A stretch of DNA of 64,000 bases from Clostridiales bacterium (GCA_017551625.1 JAFZLF010000010.1:1-64000), one strand, 5' to 3'. Positions 41,186 through 50,458 are shown, numbered from the stretch's first letter. Notes: generated by a model not told the origin, from the letters alone. Numbers and translations: made by a program.

Positions 41186-42454
41186 ATGAAAAAGTGTTTA
41201 AATGTCGCGCTCGCGCTATTGCTGGTCGGGTGCGTCACGTTAAGTGCCTGTAACGGTAAGAAAGAAAACTCCACTACGGAAACATCTTCTGATAAAACCG
41301 CATCTTCAGTAGATCCTGCGGCTTCTTCGCTATCGAATATAGATCCTGAGATTGTCGAGAAGCTAACGGCCACGGAGAAGGGGGCGGATGCCTTTTGGGA
41401 AGGAAAGCGTGTGTATCTTTCTTCTGAGGTTCCGGTTGATACTGGTGGCGGAGCAGCAGATCTGCATGTGACTTTGGCAGATAAAGATGCAAATACCACA
41501 GAACTGGGTGTGATACCGAGAGTCTTTTCCGGGCCGGACGGGATCGTAAGTATGGATCCGGACTACTATATGTTCGTGACGCAGTATCATCTGAACGAGG
41601 ATCTGCCGGACGCAGATGAGATGGAGAGAATCCTTGTCCGCATCAATCCCGAAAAAAGTGAAGTAGAGGAGATCCATTATTCTGAAGGTATCGTCGATTG
41701 GCAGAACCTGAGTCCTTATGCGTCTTCTGTTTATAGTGTGGGACGGAAGGTCGTATTTCTGGACGGATATATCGCAGAGGAAGTGATAGGTCTGACTCTT
41801 AGGACATTCATTACTGTCTACGACGTGGATACCAAGACCTGTACCAGGGAGATGGAGTGCACGATCAACAAGGTGCAGACCAAGGGTGACATACTCTTTA
41901 GGATGTGTTCGGACGGAGAGAAGATCTATACTCTCTATGACGTCGTAGATGGTAAGAATTCCACAACATATCTGGTGGTGCTCGATTCTGACTTTACAGA
42001 ACTGCAGCGGATCGAGATCGGTGAAGACATGAATGATGTCTGCAACCGTTCCCGCGTGTGGAAGATAAACGTATGGAAAGATCTCATCTTCTTCTCCTAT
42101 AACGCCGATGATGGACAGAAGATTTTTATCGGCAGACTCGGGGAAGATAAGATCGAGAAAGTTACGGAGCTTCAGAACTATAGTGTCGTCGGGAACACAG
42201 AAGGAAGTGCGCCGGTCCTGGTGCAGATGGAGACGAATACGATCTGTATGATCTCTGAGTCCGGAGAGACAAGAGCGGTGCGGCTTCAGATAGATGGAGT
42301 GGAGGAGAGCTTCATTTCGCAGTGGAGCCTCGAAGGTTCGACACTCTATGTGAATATGTATTACGAGAAGGATCACGGGTATGGATTCGCCGACTACCTG
42401 ATCCATCTGGATAAGATCGGGGCCGACACGAGAGAGATCGTACTGCCGAACTAA
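41186..42454 (+). CDS. Lipoprotein of unknown function
   Basis: A 422-residue lipoprotein with lipobox LSAC (C22) and a Ser/Thr/Ala-rich linker to about residue 50. The mature part is beta-rich with repeated short patterns (VFLDGYIAEEVIG, DILFRMCSDGEKIYTLYD, ITFVYDVDTKTC), which fits a beta-propeller or DUF5050-like fold. No enzymatic motif is seen. AGGGAGG precedes the ATG. It is transcribed alone, divergently from the AraC regulator, but a link to sugar uptake is not shown. Confidence 0.8.
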   Translation: MKKCLNVALALLLVGCVTLSACNGKKENSTTETSSDKTASSVDPAASSLSNIDPEIVEKLTATEKGADAFWEGKRVYLSSEVPVDTGGGAADLHVTLADKDANTTELGVIPRVFSGPDGIVSMDPDYYMFVTQYHLNEDLPDADEMERILVRINPEKSEVEEIHYSEGIVDWQNLSPYASSVYSVGRKVVFLDGYIAEEVIGLTLRTFITVYDVDTKTCTREMECTINKVQTKGDILFRMCSDGEKIYTLYDVVDGKNSTTYLVVLDSDFTELQRIEIGEDMNDVCNRSRVWKINVWKDLIFFSYNADDGQKIFIGRLGEDKIEKVTELQNYSVVGNTEGSAPVLVQMETNTICMISESGETRAVRLQIDGVEESFISQWSLEGSTLYVNMYYEKDHGYGFADYLIHLDKIGADTREIVLPN

Positions 42455-42487
42455 CGGCTTTGCCCGTAGCATAGGGGTAGTGTAAGG

Positions 42488-42554
42488 CATAAGATGACTC
42501 GAAGCTGAGAGGCTGCTCGGCGTTCAGAGACTACTCAAAGCAAAGAGACTACTC
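42488..42554. repeat. Short direct repeats at the 3' end of the COG1313 gene
   Basis: AGAGACTACTC occurs at 42526-42536 and 42544-42554, and a related GAGAGGCTGCTC at 42507-42518. The period is 18-19 bp. It extends into the last codons of the minus-strand gene. Confidence 0.6.
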
Positions 42555-43631
42555 GAAGTCAGGGACGAAGCTGCTACTGACCGTGCCTCCCTCCTGGGTA
42601 TAGGCGTTGGTCTGGCCGAGGATCGTCAGGTAATTGACCATGGAGTCATAGTGCTTCGGTGAGAGAGGCTGCGCGAGTTCTTCCGGCACGCCGGGCATCG
42701 GTGTGTACTGGTTCATGAGACTGATCGTGATCGTATTTCCATAGGTCTCCGTAAGATAGTCGAGGATATGTTTCGTATCAAAGAGCATACCCGGCAGCAT
42801 CAGGTGGCGGACGATGACTCCGCGAACGATCATGCCATCCTCGTCATATTCCTGCTTAGGACACTGGCGTACCATCTCGGCGAGGGCTTCCTTCGCGCGG
42901 TCAAAGTAATCGGCGGCATGTGCATATCTGCTGCTGATCTCCCGTGAGAAGAACTTTATGTCGGGAAGGTAGATGTCAATTGTCCCTTCGAGGGAACGGA
43001 TCGTGCCGACAGATTCATATCCGCCACAGTTATAAAGCGTCGGTATCGTAAGACCACGGGCTCTGGCAAGACGTACACCTTCGATGATGTGCGGGACAAA
43101 GTGGGTCCCGGTCACGAAGTTGATGTTATGCGCGCCCCGGTTCTGAAGATCGAGCATGGCATCCGCAAGCCCCTCTATGGTGTACACACGGCCGGGCCGT
43201 TCGTACGCACCTTGCGGGAATGAGGCTGTGGAAAGGGCATCTGTTCCGGAGGATGAGACGGTAGGAAACCCCGAGACGCCTTTCGGAAGTCTTCGGGAGA
43301 TCTCGTAGTTCTGGCAGAAAACACACCCCAATGAGCACCCAGTAAAAAAGATGGTGCCGGAGCCGCGTGTGCCGGAAAGACAAGGCTCTTCCCACATGTG
43401 AAGACCGGCTCTGGCGATGCGAAGTTCCGAGGACATGCGGCAGAAGCCGCGGATGCCGGCGCTGCGGTTCGCTCCGCAGGCGCGTGGGCACAGGACGCAG
43501 TGATCGTAGGCGCGGTCGGAAAAGCCGTGCCCGCCGGAGCAGGATGATCCGGCGCTGTTGCTTCCTGCGCAGGAAGATGCGTCCGCAGTGCTTTTTGAGC
43601 GGAAATCCACGAAAAAGAAGTTCCTTTCCAT
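42549..43631 (-). CDS. COG1313-type radical SAM protein (PflA-like)
   Basis: A 360-residue radical SAM protein. After a Ser/Gly/Cys-rich N-terminus (residues 12-35, low complexity) comes CVLCPRACGANR, GIRGFCRM and then the SAM cluster motif CSLGCVFCQNYEIS near residue 103. This layout matches COG1313, uncharacterised relatives of pyruvate formate-lyase activating enzymes, and resembles the radical SAM member of the AmmeMemoRadiSam set at 54334. The substrate protein is unknown. It is divergent from purF. AGTGCTTTT lies in its 5' region (43587). Confidence 0.88.
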   Translation of the reverse strand: MERNFFFVDFRSKSTADASSCAGSNSAGSSCSGGHGFSDRAYDHCVLCPRACGANRSAGIRGFCRMSSELRIARAGLHMWEEPCLSGTRGSGTIFFTGCSLGCVFCQNYEISRRLPKGVSGFPTVSSSGTDALSTASFPQGAYERPGRVYTIEGLADAMLDLQNRGAHNINFVTGTHFVPHIIEGVRLARARGLTIPTLYNCGGYESVGTIRSLEGTIDIYLPDIKFFSREISSRYAHAADYFDRAKEALAEMVRQCPKQEYDEDGMIVRGVIVRHLMLPGMLFDTKHILDYLTETYGNTITISLMNQYTPMPGVPEELAQPLSPKHYDSMVNYLTILGQTNAYTQEGGTVSSSFVPDFE

Positions 43632-43654
43632 TCATTTCTTATCAGTATAACGCA

Positions 43655-43684
43655 TTGACAGGAAAAAGACGCAAAACATACAAT
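43655..43684 (+). promoter_or_regulatory. Promoter of purF
   Basis: TTGACA (43655-43660) and TACAAT (43679-43684), 18 bp apart, 27 bp ahead of purF. No purine riboswitch is seen. Confidence 0.72.
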
Positions 43685-43711
43685 AATCTCGGAAAAGGAA
43701 GGTGATGTCGC

Positions 43712-45112
43712 ATGATCGGTTCCCGCCACGAAGAATGCGGAGTTTTCGGGATTTTCGACCGAGAGGGAAGAAAGATCGCTCCGCTGATGTATTACGGTCT
43801 TTTTGCGCTTCAGCACAGAGGTCAGGAGAGCTGTGGCATCGCGATCAATAACGACGGGTGGATCCGCTGCCGGAAGAATATGGGCCTCGTCAGTGAGGTG
43901 TTTACCCATGACGTCATCGATTCTCTGGAGGGCACCATCGCCATCGGGCATGTGCGGTACAGCACGACCGGGGCCAGCGTCCTTGCCAATACACAGCCGC
44001 TGGTTACCCAGTACGTAAAGGGAACACTTTCTCTTGCTCATAACGGCAATCTCACTAATGCAATCACACTTCGAAAAGCACTCGAGGAGGAGGGCGCCTT
44101 CTTCCAGACGACGGTGGACTCGGAGATCGTCGCGTATCTCGTCGCGCGTGAACGCACGCGAACGCCCTCGGTCGAGGCGGCCGTCGAGAAGACGATGGAA
44201 AGGATCCAGGGCGGATATGCGCTTCTTGTGATGAGTCCGAAGAAACTCATCGCTGCTCGTGATCCGTATGGTTTTAAACCTCTGTGCATGGGCCGGATCG
44301 GAAAGTCATATGTGTTTGCTTCCGAGACCTGCGCGCTCGATGCGGTCGGCGCGAAGTTCGAACGGGATGTGGAGCCGGGAGAGATCATCGTCTGTGATGA
44401 CGAGGGCATCCGCAGCATCCGTACGCATTGCCGCGGTATCTGCAAGATGTGTATCTTCGAATATATCTATTTCGCCCGTCCGGACAGCTACATCGACGGG
44501 AAGAGTGTGTATGAAGCGCGCCTTCAGGCAGGACGTCTGCTGGCGAGGCAGCATCCGGTCGACGCAGACGTCGTCATCGGCGTGCCGGAATCGGGACTCG
44601 ATGCGGCAAGTGGTTTTGGCGAGGAAGCGGGACTTCCTGTGGTCCGCGGATTCATGAAAAATACCTATGTAGGAAGAACATTTATCAAGCCGGCGCAGGA
44701 TCAGCGTCAGGAGGCCGTGAGGATCAAACTGAACCCGGTGTCCTCGGCCGTGCGCGGTAAGCGGGTCGTCCTGATCGACGACTCGATCGTGCGTGGCACT
44801 ACGATGGCGAACATCGTACGGATGCTTCGTGAGGCAGGCGCGACAGAGGTGCACGTCCGCATCAGCTCGCCGCCGTTCATCTCACCGTGCTACTATGGAA
44901 CGGATGTGCCGAGCTGTGATCTGCTGATCGCATGCCAGCACACGATCCCGGAGATCTGTGAGATCCTCGGAGCCGATTCACTCGGGTATCTCGAGGTCGA
45001 TTCGCTCGGTCAGCTCATCGGGGATACGGACCACTCTTTCTGCGATGCGTGCTTCACGGGTGTATATCCGAACGTGGATACCGGCATCGACATGATGGAG
45101 GAGACAAAATGA
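43712..45112 (+). CDS. purF: Amidophosphoribosyltransferase
   Basis: PurF makes 5-phosphoribosylamine, the first step of purine synthesis. A short propeptide (MIGSRHEE) is followed by Cys9, the glutaminase nucleophile, in ECGVFGI. The glutaminase half has LQHRGQESCGI and GHVRYSTTG, and the PRTase half has VVLIDDSIVRGTT (PRPP loop). Cys residues CRGICKMC and CQHTIPEIC fit the Bacillus-type Fe4S4 enzyme. 466 residues is normal. No other pur gene is adjacent. GGAAGGTGATG is the ribosome binding region. Confidence 0.95.
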   Translation: MIGSRHEECGVFGIFDREGRKIAPLMYYGLFALQHRGQESCGIAINNDGWIRCRKNMGLVSEVFTHDVIDSLEGTIAIGHVRYSTTGASVLANTQPLVTQYVKGTLSLAHNGNLTNAITLRKALEEEGAFFQTTVDSEIVAYLVARERTRTPSVEAAVEKTMERIQGGYALLVMSPKKLIAARDPYGFKPLCMGRIGKSYVFASETCALDAVGAKFERDVEPGEIIVCDDEGIRSIRTHCRGICKMCIFEYIYFARPDSYIDGKSVYEARLQAGRLLARQHPVDADVVIGVPESGLDAASGFGEEAGLPVVRGFMKNTYVGRTFIKPAQDQRQEAVRIKLNPVSSAVRGKRVVLIDDSIVRGTTMANIVRMLREAGATEVHVRISSPPFISPCYYGTDVPSCDLLIACQHTIPEICEILGADSLGYLEVDSLGQLIGDTDHSFCDACFTGVYPNVDTGIDMMEETK

Positions 45113-46254
45113 TATCTGCAGTGATTTTCGATCTGGATGGTGTGCTGCTCGACAGTGAACCGTACCATGATGCCACGACGACATCGATCCTGGAGAGCTA
45201 CGGCGCGGAGGGCGCGTACGAGGCGATCCGGCCGTATGTCGGGCGCACCAGCACGGATCTCTGGGCGGCCATGAAGGCCAAGTACGATATCCCGGCTTCG
45301 GTCGAGGATCTGGTCGAACTGCAGTGGAAGAAGAATGTCGCGGGGATCCCGGACTCGGGGCTCGAGCGATCGGAGGGACTTACTGAACTTCTGAATTACT
45401 GTCACGAGAAGGGCATCCATATCGCGGTGGCCTCGTCTTCGCGACGCGACTACGTGGAGGCGGTCTTCGACCATCTCAATCTCTGGCAGTATATCGAGGT
45501 CTTCGCGACCGGCGAAGAAGTAGAAAACGGCAAACCCATGCCGGATATTTTTCTGCTTGCGGCGACGCGTCTGGACATCGATCCGGAGCGCTGCCTCGTG
45601 ATCGAAGACTCGACGGCAGGAGTCCAGGCCGGACGCATGGCGGGGATGTACACGGTCGGTTACGATAATCCTACCAGTGGCGGGCAGAACGTCACCGCGG
45701 CAGATGTAGTGATCAAGTCTCTCACCGAGGTGCCGAAAATCATCGAACAGCTCTCGACCGTACAGGTCCTGCCGGTCACCTCGCCGACGCGCCGGATGGC
45801 GGTCGCGTCACTCGCGGAGATCATCTGGAATGAGTACTTCCCGAAGATCATCTCGCAGGAGCAGGTGAACTATATGGTGCAGAAATACCAGAGCCTGCCG
45901 GCGATCACGAAGGCGATTGCAGAAGAGGGGTACCAGTACTTCCTGCTCGTGCTCGGCGACACGCCGATCGGCTATCTGGGGCTGCTTCCGGAGGATGACG
46001 ACGTCATGCTGTTAAGCAAGATTTATCTTATGAAACCCTTCCGTGGACAGCGGCGGAGTGTAGTGCTTTTTGAACAGGCGGAGAGAACGGCCCGTGAGAT
46101 GGGAAAGAAGAAAATCAGACTTTTCGTCAATAAGCGGAATTACGTGCCGCTGCGCGTGTATCTGCGGATGGGCTACCGCATCGAGAAAGAGGTCAAGACC
46201 GACATCGGCGAGGGCTTCGTCTGCGATGATTTCATGATGGAAAAAGAACTGTGA
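45109..46254 (+). CDS. HAD-family phosphatase fused to a GNAT acetyltransferase
   Basis: A 381-residue fusion. Residues 1-215 form a beta-phosphoglucomutase-like HAD hydrolase: FDLDGVLLDSEP (nucleophile Asp), VASSSRRDY and VIEDSTAGVQAG. Residues about 225-380 form a GNAT acetyltransferase, with LSKIYLMKPFRGQRRSVVLFEQ as the acetyl-CoA binding motif A. The ATG at 45109 overlaps the purF stop as ATGA, so it is translationally coupled; an upstream in-frame ATG inside purF is rejected. The substrates are unknown. AGTGCTTTT at 46062 lies in the acetyl-CoA motif. Confidence 0.88.
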   Translation: MISAVIFDLDGVLLDSEPYHDATTTSILESYGAEGAYEAIRPYVGRTSTDLWAAMKAKYDIPASVEDLVELQWKKNVAGIPDSGLERSEGLTELLNYCHEKGIHIAVASSSRRDYVEAVFDHLNLWQYIEVFATGEEVENGKPMPDIFLLAATRLDIDPERCLVIEDSTAGVQAGRMAGMYTVGYDNPTSGGQNVTAADVVIKSLTEVPKIIEQLSTVQVLPVTSPTRRMAVASLAEIIWNEYFPKIISQEQVNYMVQKYQSLPAITKAIAEEGYQYFLLVLGDTPIGYLGLLPEDDDVMLLSKIYLMKPFRGQRRSVVLFEQAERTAREMGKKKIRLFVNKRNYVPLRVYLRMGYRIEKEVKTDIGEGFVCDDFMMEKEL

Positions 46255-46267
46255 TGGAGGTGTTCGT

Positions 46268-46807
46268 ATGAGTCTCATACTGGAAACGACAGGATCGCGC
46301 AGCGAAGCGCTGGCGAGAGAGTGCGCAGACGTCGTCATGCAGGCGGGGAAACTCATGAGTAAGCCGGACAGAAAACTCGTCGAGTATAAGAGTTTCTATC
46401 TCTTCGGATTCCTGTCGATGGGGCTTATGCTGCTCTTGGTGCTGTGTATCATATTGTTTTGGAACGGCAATACGATTATGTATGTCCTGCTGGGCGCACT
46501 TCTGGTCACGACGGCGCTTCTGATCCTTACCTTCGTCAATTACAGAAAGATCTATAAAACGATCCTCAACATGAACGAGAAGGTGACGCAGACGTTTACT
46601 TCGGAGGGGATCGAGCATAACAGCGACGCAGGCAAGTGTTATAAGATCGGCTGGTCAGCGATCGCGTTTATGAGGGTCCTCCCGCATTCGCTCGTGTTTG
46701 TTCCGACCGAGCGGACAGGAGTCGCGATATTTGTCGAGCGGAAACACGAGGATAAGGTCAGAGTTTTCCTTAAGGAGGAGAAGATCCCGATCAAGATCGT
46801 GGGATAA
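46268..46807 (+). CDS. YcxB-like membrane protein
   Basis: A 179-residue protein with two membrane helices (about residues 44-65 and 69-90) and a C-terminal domain resembling YcxB-like proteins (TFTSEGIEHNSDAGKCYKIGWSAI, LVFVPTERTG). The function is unknown in the family. GGAGGTG precedes the ATG, 13 bp after the HAD-GNAT gene. Confidence 0.8.
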   Translation: MSLILETTGSRSEALARECADVVMQAGKLMSKPDRKLVEYKSFYLFGFLSMGLMLLLVLCIILFWNGNTIMYVLLGALLVTTALLILTFVNYRKIYKTILNMNEKVTQTFTSEGIEHNSDAGKCYKIGWSAIAFMRVLPHSLVFVPTERTGVAIFVERKHEDKVRVFLKEEKIPIKIVG

Positions 46808-46839
46808 GCGGAGCGGAAGTGGCGCTCAGTCTCCAAATG

Positions 46840-46875
46840 GTCTCCTTTTAGAGTGAAAAGAGACAAAAAGGAGAC
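46840..46875. repeat. Perfect 10-bp inverted repeat ahead of the terminator
   Basis: GTCTCCTTTT (46840-46849) and AAAAGGAGAC (46866-46875) can pair around a 16-nt loop. It lies between the YcxB-like stop and the terminator at 46909. Confidence 0.6.
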
Positions 46876-46908
46876 TGGACCGATCGAACCTGAAAACACA
46901 GTCATATC

Positions 46909-46941
46909 AGCGATGTAAAGGCATCTTTACATCGCTTTTTT
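46909..46941 (+). terminator. Terminator of the purF-HAD-YcxB operon
   Basis: AGCGATGTAAAG and CTTTACATCGCT form a perfect 12-bp stem with a GCA loop region and seven T residues. Confidence 0.9.
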
Positions 46942-47103
46942 ATGCGTTGTAAAGCACCTTTGATAGACGGTGCCGATGCGCGGCGGCATAATCCGAAACG
47001 TAAGGCAGCGGCGAGATGAGGCAGGAAGATAATCGAAGACCTTGCGAAAAAAGTGATGCTCGAAACTGCCGGACAGAAATCTAACGTCTGGGAGGACAGG
47101 AAA

Positions 47104-47304
47104 ATGTTAAAGGATCTGGGAATTCATAGTGGTACATTGATCGCATGTCTGGTCATGGGATACTTCGTGATTAAGTGGGCGGTGAAGGCCGCGATCCTCG
47201 AAGCGCACTACGAGATCACCGGGGAGAAGTCCGATGAAGAGAAGAGGGTCGAGGAGATGATGGAAGAGGACGCGGAGAGAAGACGCGCGGCGCAGAAGAG
47301 TTAA
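47104..47304 (+). CDS. Small single-pass membrane protein, 66 residues
   Basis: A short protein MLKDLGIHSG, one membrane helix (about residues 10-30, TLIACLVMGYFVIKWAVKAA) and a charged helical tail rich in Glu, Arg and Lys. The ATG at 47104 is preceded by GGGAGG 8-9 bp upstream; a longer frame starting at 47053 lacks a good site. No family is recognised. It is next to an Xre-type membrane regulator, and both could belong to a stress or envelope unit. Confidence 0.65.
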   Translation: MLKDLGIHSGTLIACLVMGYFVIKWAVKAAILEAHYEITGEKSDEEKRVEEMMEEDAERRRAAQKS

Positions 47305-47305
47305 T

Positions 47306-47355
47306 TTGCCAAGCGGTGGTGTTCGTGTTAAATTGAACTTGTCATCCGACAAGTT
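47306..47355 (+). promoter_or_regulatory. Promoter and operator of the Xre regulator gene
   Basis: TTGCCA (47306-47311) and TAAATT (47329-47334) are 17 bp apart. Directly after them lies the perfect inverted repeat AACTTGTC-ATCC-GACAAGTT (47336-47355), well placed for self-repression. Confidence 0.65.
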
Positions 47356-47373
47356 TAGTTTTAGAGGTCAGTA

Positions 47374-47949
47374 ATGGAAATCGGCAAGCGAATCAGGGAG
47401 CTGCGGAACGCGAAAGGCTGGAATCAAGAGCTACTCGCGGAGAAGACGTATGTGTCCAGGCAGACGGTGAGCTCGTGGGAAAACGATAAGAGCTACCCGG
47501 ATATCAAGAGCCTGCTGCTGATGAGCGAGCTTTTCGAGGTGAGCCTCGATGACCTCATAAAGGGAGATGTTGTCGAGATGAAAAAAGAAATCAATAGTGA
47601 ATCCATCCGAGAGTTTCGGAAGTGGTCGAATATCTTTGCCGTCATGTTCGTAATCGGGATCATCATCCCGTATCCGCTGGCGCATTTCTTCGGCTGGGTG
47701 GGGATCCTGGTTTTCGTGCTGTACTGGTTCGCCGCGCTGGCAGTCTCTTTCTATGTGGAAGAACTGAAGAAGAAAAACGACATCCAGACCTATAAGGAGA
47801 TCGTTGCTTTTACCGAGGGAAAAGAACTCAATAAGGAAGAGAAGATCGCGGAGAAGGCGAAGCGGCCGTACCAGAAGATACTTCTGGCGATCGGTTCAGG
47901 TGCGCTGGCGCTGGGTATTTTCATCCTGCTGGAGCAGATCTTCGGGTGA
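47374..47949 (+). CDS. Xre-family DNA-binding protein with membrane helices
   Basis: A 191-residue protein with an N-terminal helix-turn-helix (IGKRIRELRNAKGWNQELLAEK in part, then YVSRQTVSSWENDKSYPD) and, after residue 85, two membrane helices (about 85-105 and 108-128) and one at the C-terminus (about 168-188). This is a common layout in Clostridia for membrane-bound Xre regulators. AGAGGTCAG precedes the ATG. The palindrome upstream suggests autoregulation. Confidence 0.85.
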   Translation: MEIGKRIRELRNAKGWNQELLAEKTYVSRQTVSSWENDKSYPDIKSLLLMSELFEVSLDDLIKGDVVEMKKEINSESIREFRKWSNIFAVMFVIGIIIPYPLAHFFGWVGILVFVLYWFAALAVSFYVEELKKKNDIQTYKEIVAFTEGKELNKEEKIAEKAKRPYQKILLAIGSGALALGIFILLEQIFG

Positions 47950-48025
47950 TGAGCGAAATAAGTTGCGCCGAGGGCACAGGAAGGACACATGGGTAAGTTA
48001 ACATGAGGTCATGGAGGAGATGAAC

Positions 48026-48703
48026 ATGCCCAGGATGCTTATCGTAGAAGATGCCACACAACTTAGAGAACTGGTCGCCGAGTATTTCCGAAAGACCGGA
48101 GCTTTTACTGTGGACGCGGCGAAGGACGGAAACGAAGGTTTCTGCCTCGTCTCGAAGAACGACTACGACATCGCGATCCTGGACATCATGCTCCCGGGCC
48201 TTTCCGGATTCGACATCTGTAAGATCCTAAGAAGGAAGAGCCGCTGCCCGATCGTCTTTATGACGGCGCTCGGGACGGAGGACAATATCCTTAAAGGATA
48301 CGAGCTCGGTGCCGATGAGTATGTGGTCAAGCCCTTTTCCATCAAGGTGCTCTACGCGAAATGCCTCGCGCTGCTGGCCAGAAGCGCGGGTGAAGATGAG
48401 GATGAGAAGATCCTGACGTGCGGGGAGATCCGGATGGATCCGTCCCGCATGGAAGTGCGCGTGGGCGTCGAAGGAAAAGAAGTGGAGCTTGCACCGAAAG
48501 AGTATTTCCTCCTGAAGGTTCTCATGGAGAACCAGGGACATGTCCTCGGAAGATCGAGACTCCTGGATCGGGTGTGGGGCGCGGATTTTGACGGATCCGA
48601 GCGCGTCGTGGACAGCCACATCAAGAAACTCAGAAGGAGTCTGGGATCGGCCGGGGATGCGATTAAGACGGTGATCGGCGGCGGGTATAAGATCGTGCCG
48701 TGA
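48026..48703 (+). CDS. OmpR-family response regulator
   Basis: A 225-residue two-component response regulator. The receiver domain has MLIVEDATQLRELV, the phosphorylated Asp in YDIAILDIMLPG, and KPFS as the switch Lys. The C-terminal winged helix has ELAPKEYFLLKVLMENQG and SHIKKLRRSLG. The ATG at 48026 sits behind GGAGG; a start at 48011 is possible. The cognate kinase follows 25 bp later. Confidence 0.93.
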   Translation: MPRMLIVEDATQLRELVAEYFRKTGAFTVDAAKDGNEGFCLVSKNDYDIAILDIMLPGLSGFDICKILRRKSRCPIVFMTALGTEDNILKGYELGADEYVVKPFSIKVLYAKCLALLARSAGEDEDEKILTCGEIRMDPSRMEVRVGVEGKEVELAPKEYFLLKVLMENQGHVLGRSRLLDRVWGADFDGSERVVDSHIKKLRRSLGSAGDAIKTVIGGGYKIVP

Positions 48704-48728
48704 GAACCGACATCCGAAGGAGGATCTC

Positions 48729-50375
48729 ATGTTTAGAATAAGTGGGACGAACGTTCCGAGAAACAAAACTATCAAGAAGCCGAAGTTTATACTGGAATTT
48801 CTGAAGTGCCTGGCGATCTGCCTGGTCGTGAGCTTTTTCGTATCGTACCGGTACATACTCTATCGGTTCGAGGATGCTGCGGAACAGTCCGGCGACTCGA
48901 TCATGACCTATGTGAAGAATGCCGTTAAGCAGACCGCAAATTATCACGAAGCGCAGGGGGATGTGGCCGATCTTCAGAAGAATTATCTGGAGGCAGCCCT
49001 CTATATCTATGCTATGACGTCCGGAGAGTACGGCGCGGTCTATGAAAACGGAGAGAAGATCATGGAGACGCCGAGCGGGCTTTATGCCTGCATCGGAGTC
49101 GCGCTGCCGGAACACGATGAGACGTATGAGTACTTTTTCCTCGAGGATAGTTCCTGTCTGGAACCACTTGCCGGATATAAGGATGGCAAGTACGATCTGA
49201 AGGAGAGTTGGCGTCTGCTGAACCGGTACCAGGAGGACTGGGATATGGCCGAGCGGGCGATGCGCTGGGGACTGATCCCGAAGATCTACGCTATCCGGTT
49301 CAAGAACGTGTATATCAATAATGAGACACATCGCTTCCTGCCGGGTGAGATCAGGATCGAAGACTGGAACACGGGCAAGGTCGTGGATGAATTTGACTGT
49401 ACACCGGAGGATACGACAGGATACACCTATCTTCCGCTAGGCACAAACCAGTTCATGTCCCTCTACGGATATCTGGATCCGGCGAAGACGGGACAGGTGA
49501 GCGTGTACTTCTACTATGAGCTTGGAGACGTGGTGACGATTCAGCCGGAGAACTCTCTTGCGGAGTGGTACTTCGCGTCCCGGGTAACGGAGCCGGCCAT
49601 CATGTCTCCGTTCGACCTTCTCCCGGTCACGTCGCGAGTGACGGTGTTCGTGGGCATCGTTCTGGCGATACTTCTGGCCCTTATCGCGGCCGTGATCCGG
49701 TATCAGAGGAAGAGGACCATATGGGAGATCTTCGAGTACAGGAAGAAGACGACAGAGGCGATGGCTCATGATCTCAAGACACCGCTGGCGGCGATCTCGG
49801 CCTATGCGGAATGCCTCGAGGAGAGTCCGGCGCAGGCACCGGAGTATTCCTCGAAGATCAGAGATAATGTTAGCGAGATGAACCAGATGCTCGAGCGGAT
49901 CCTTCACTTCTCGAGAAGTGAAGGCGGACAGGTCTCCGGCGTGAGAAGCTCTGTGGACGTGGGTGCTCTGGTCCGAGAGACGGTCGGGAAGTATAGCGCT
50001 CTCATGGAGAAGAACCGGGTGACAACGAGCCTTCCGGGAGCAGACGAGGGGACTGTCGTGATCACTACGGACGAGGCACTCCTGCGTCAGGCGATCGAGA
50101 ACCTCTTTTCAAACTGCGCGAAGTATGCCGAGCCGGAAAGCGAAGTGGAGATCAGGATCTCCGAAGCAGAGTTGTCCTTCCGGAACCGCACGACCATGAA
50201 TGATGTGGATGTAGAGAACCTGAAGAAACCTTTCGTGAAGGGAGAGTCCTCGCGTGGCGAGAGCGGTACCGGACTCGGGCTGGCGATCGCGGACAACAAC
50301 CTCAAGATGCTGGGATATAAACTTCAGCTGGCACTTCAGGATGGCTGGTTCGAGGCGAAGGTGATCCTTAAGTAG
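48729..50375 (+). CDS. Sensor histidine kinase
   Basis: A 548-residue membrane kinase. The first helix is at about residues 19-42, a 250-residue external sensor domain with many Tyr and Asp/Glu follows, and the second helix is at about 298-322. The H-box is MAHDLKTPLAAISAYAECL, and the ATPase has the G-box GTGLGLAIADNN with a missing classic N-box spacing judged normal (NLFSNCAKYAEPES). It is paired with the upstream regulator. The sensor domain matches no family I recognise. GAAGGAGGATC is the ribosome binding region. Confidence 0.92.
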   Translation: MFRISGTNVPRNKTIKKPKFILEFLKCLAICLVVSFFVSYRYILYRFEDAAEQSGDSIMTYVKNAVKQTANYHEAQGDVADLQKNYLEAALYIYAMTSGEYGAVYENGEKIMETPSGLYACIGVALPEHDETYEYFFLEDSSCLEPLAGYKDGKYDLKESWRLLNRYQEDWDMAERAMRWGLIPKIYAIRFKNVYINNETHRFLPGEIRIEDWNTGKVVDEFDCTPEDTTGYTYLPLGTNQFMSLYGYLDPAKTGQVSVYFYYELGDVVTIQPENSLAEWYFASRVTEPAIMSPFDLLPVTSRVTVFVGIVLAILLALIAAVIRYQRKRTIWEIFEYRKKTTEAMAHDLKTPLAAISAYAECLEESPAQAPEYSSKIRDNVSEMNQMLERILHFSRSEGGQVSGVRSSVDVGALVRETVGKYSALMEKNRVTTSLPGADEGTVVITTDEALLRQAIENLFSNCAKYAEPESEVEIRISEAELSFRNRTTMNDVDVENLKKPFVKGESSRGESGTGLGLAIADNNLKMLGYKLQLALQDGWFEAKVILK

Positions 50376-50398
50376 ATTTTCTTAGTGCTTCCGAGAAC

Positions 50399-50458
50399 GT
50401 CGCAGATTCGTCGCAAAATTGATTGTTTTTGCGACGTTTTTGCGACGTTTCTTTTTGC
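50399..50458 (+). terminator. Terminator of the two-component operon
   Basis: CGTCGCA repeated in the left half and TGCGACG repeated in the right half form a nested stem-loop followed by TTTCTTTTT. The two halves also allow alternative pairings. Confidence 0.8.

Noticed and set aside
43632..43711. Purine riboswitch or PurR box upstream of purF
   Set aside because: The gap is only 80 bp and taken up by the promoter; no paired aptamer structure is visible.
46840..46941. One complex riboswitch at the end of the purF operon
   Set aside because: Two independent hairpins explain the pairing; it is downstream of the genes, and the second is a plain terminator.
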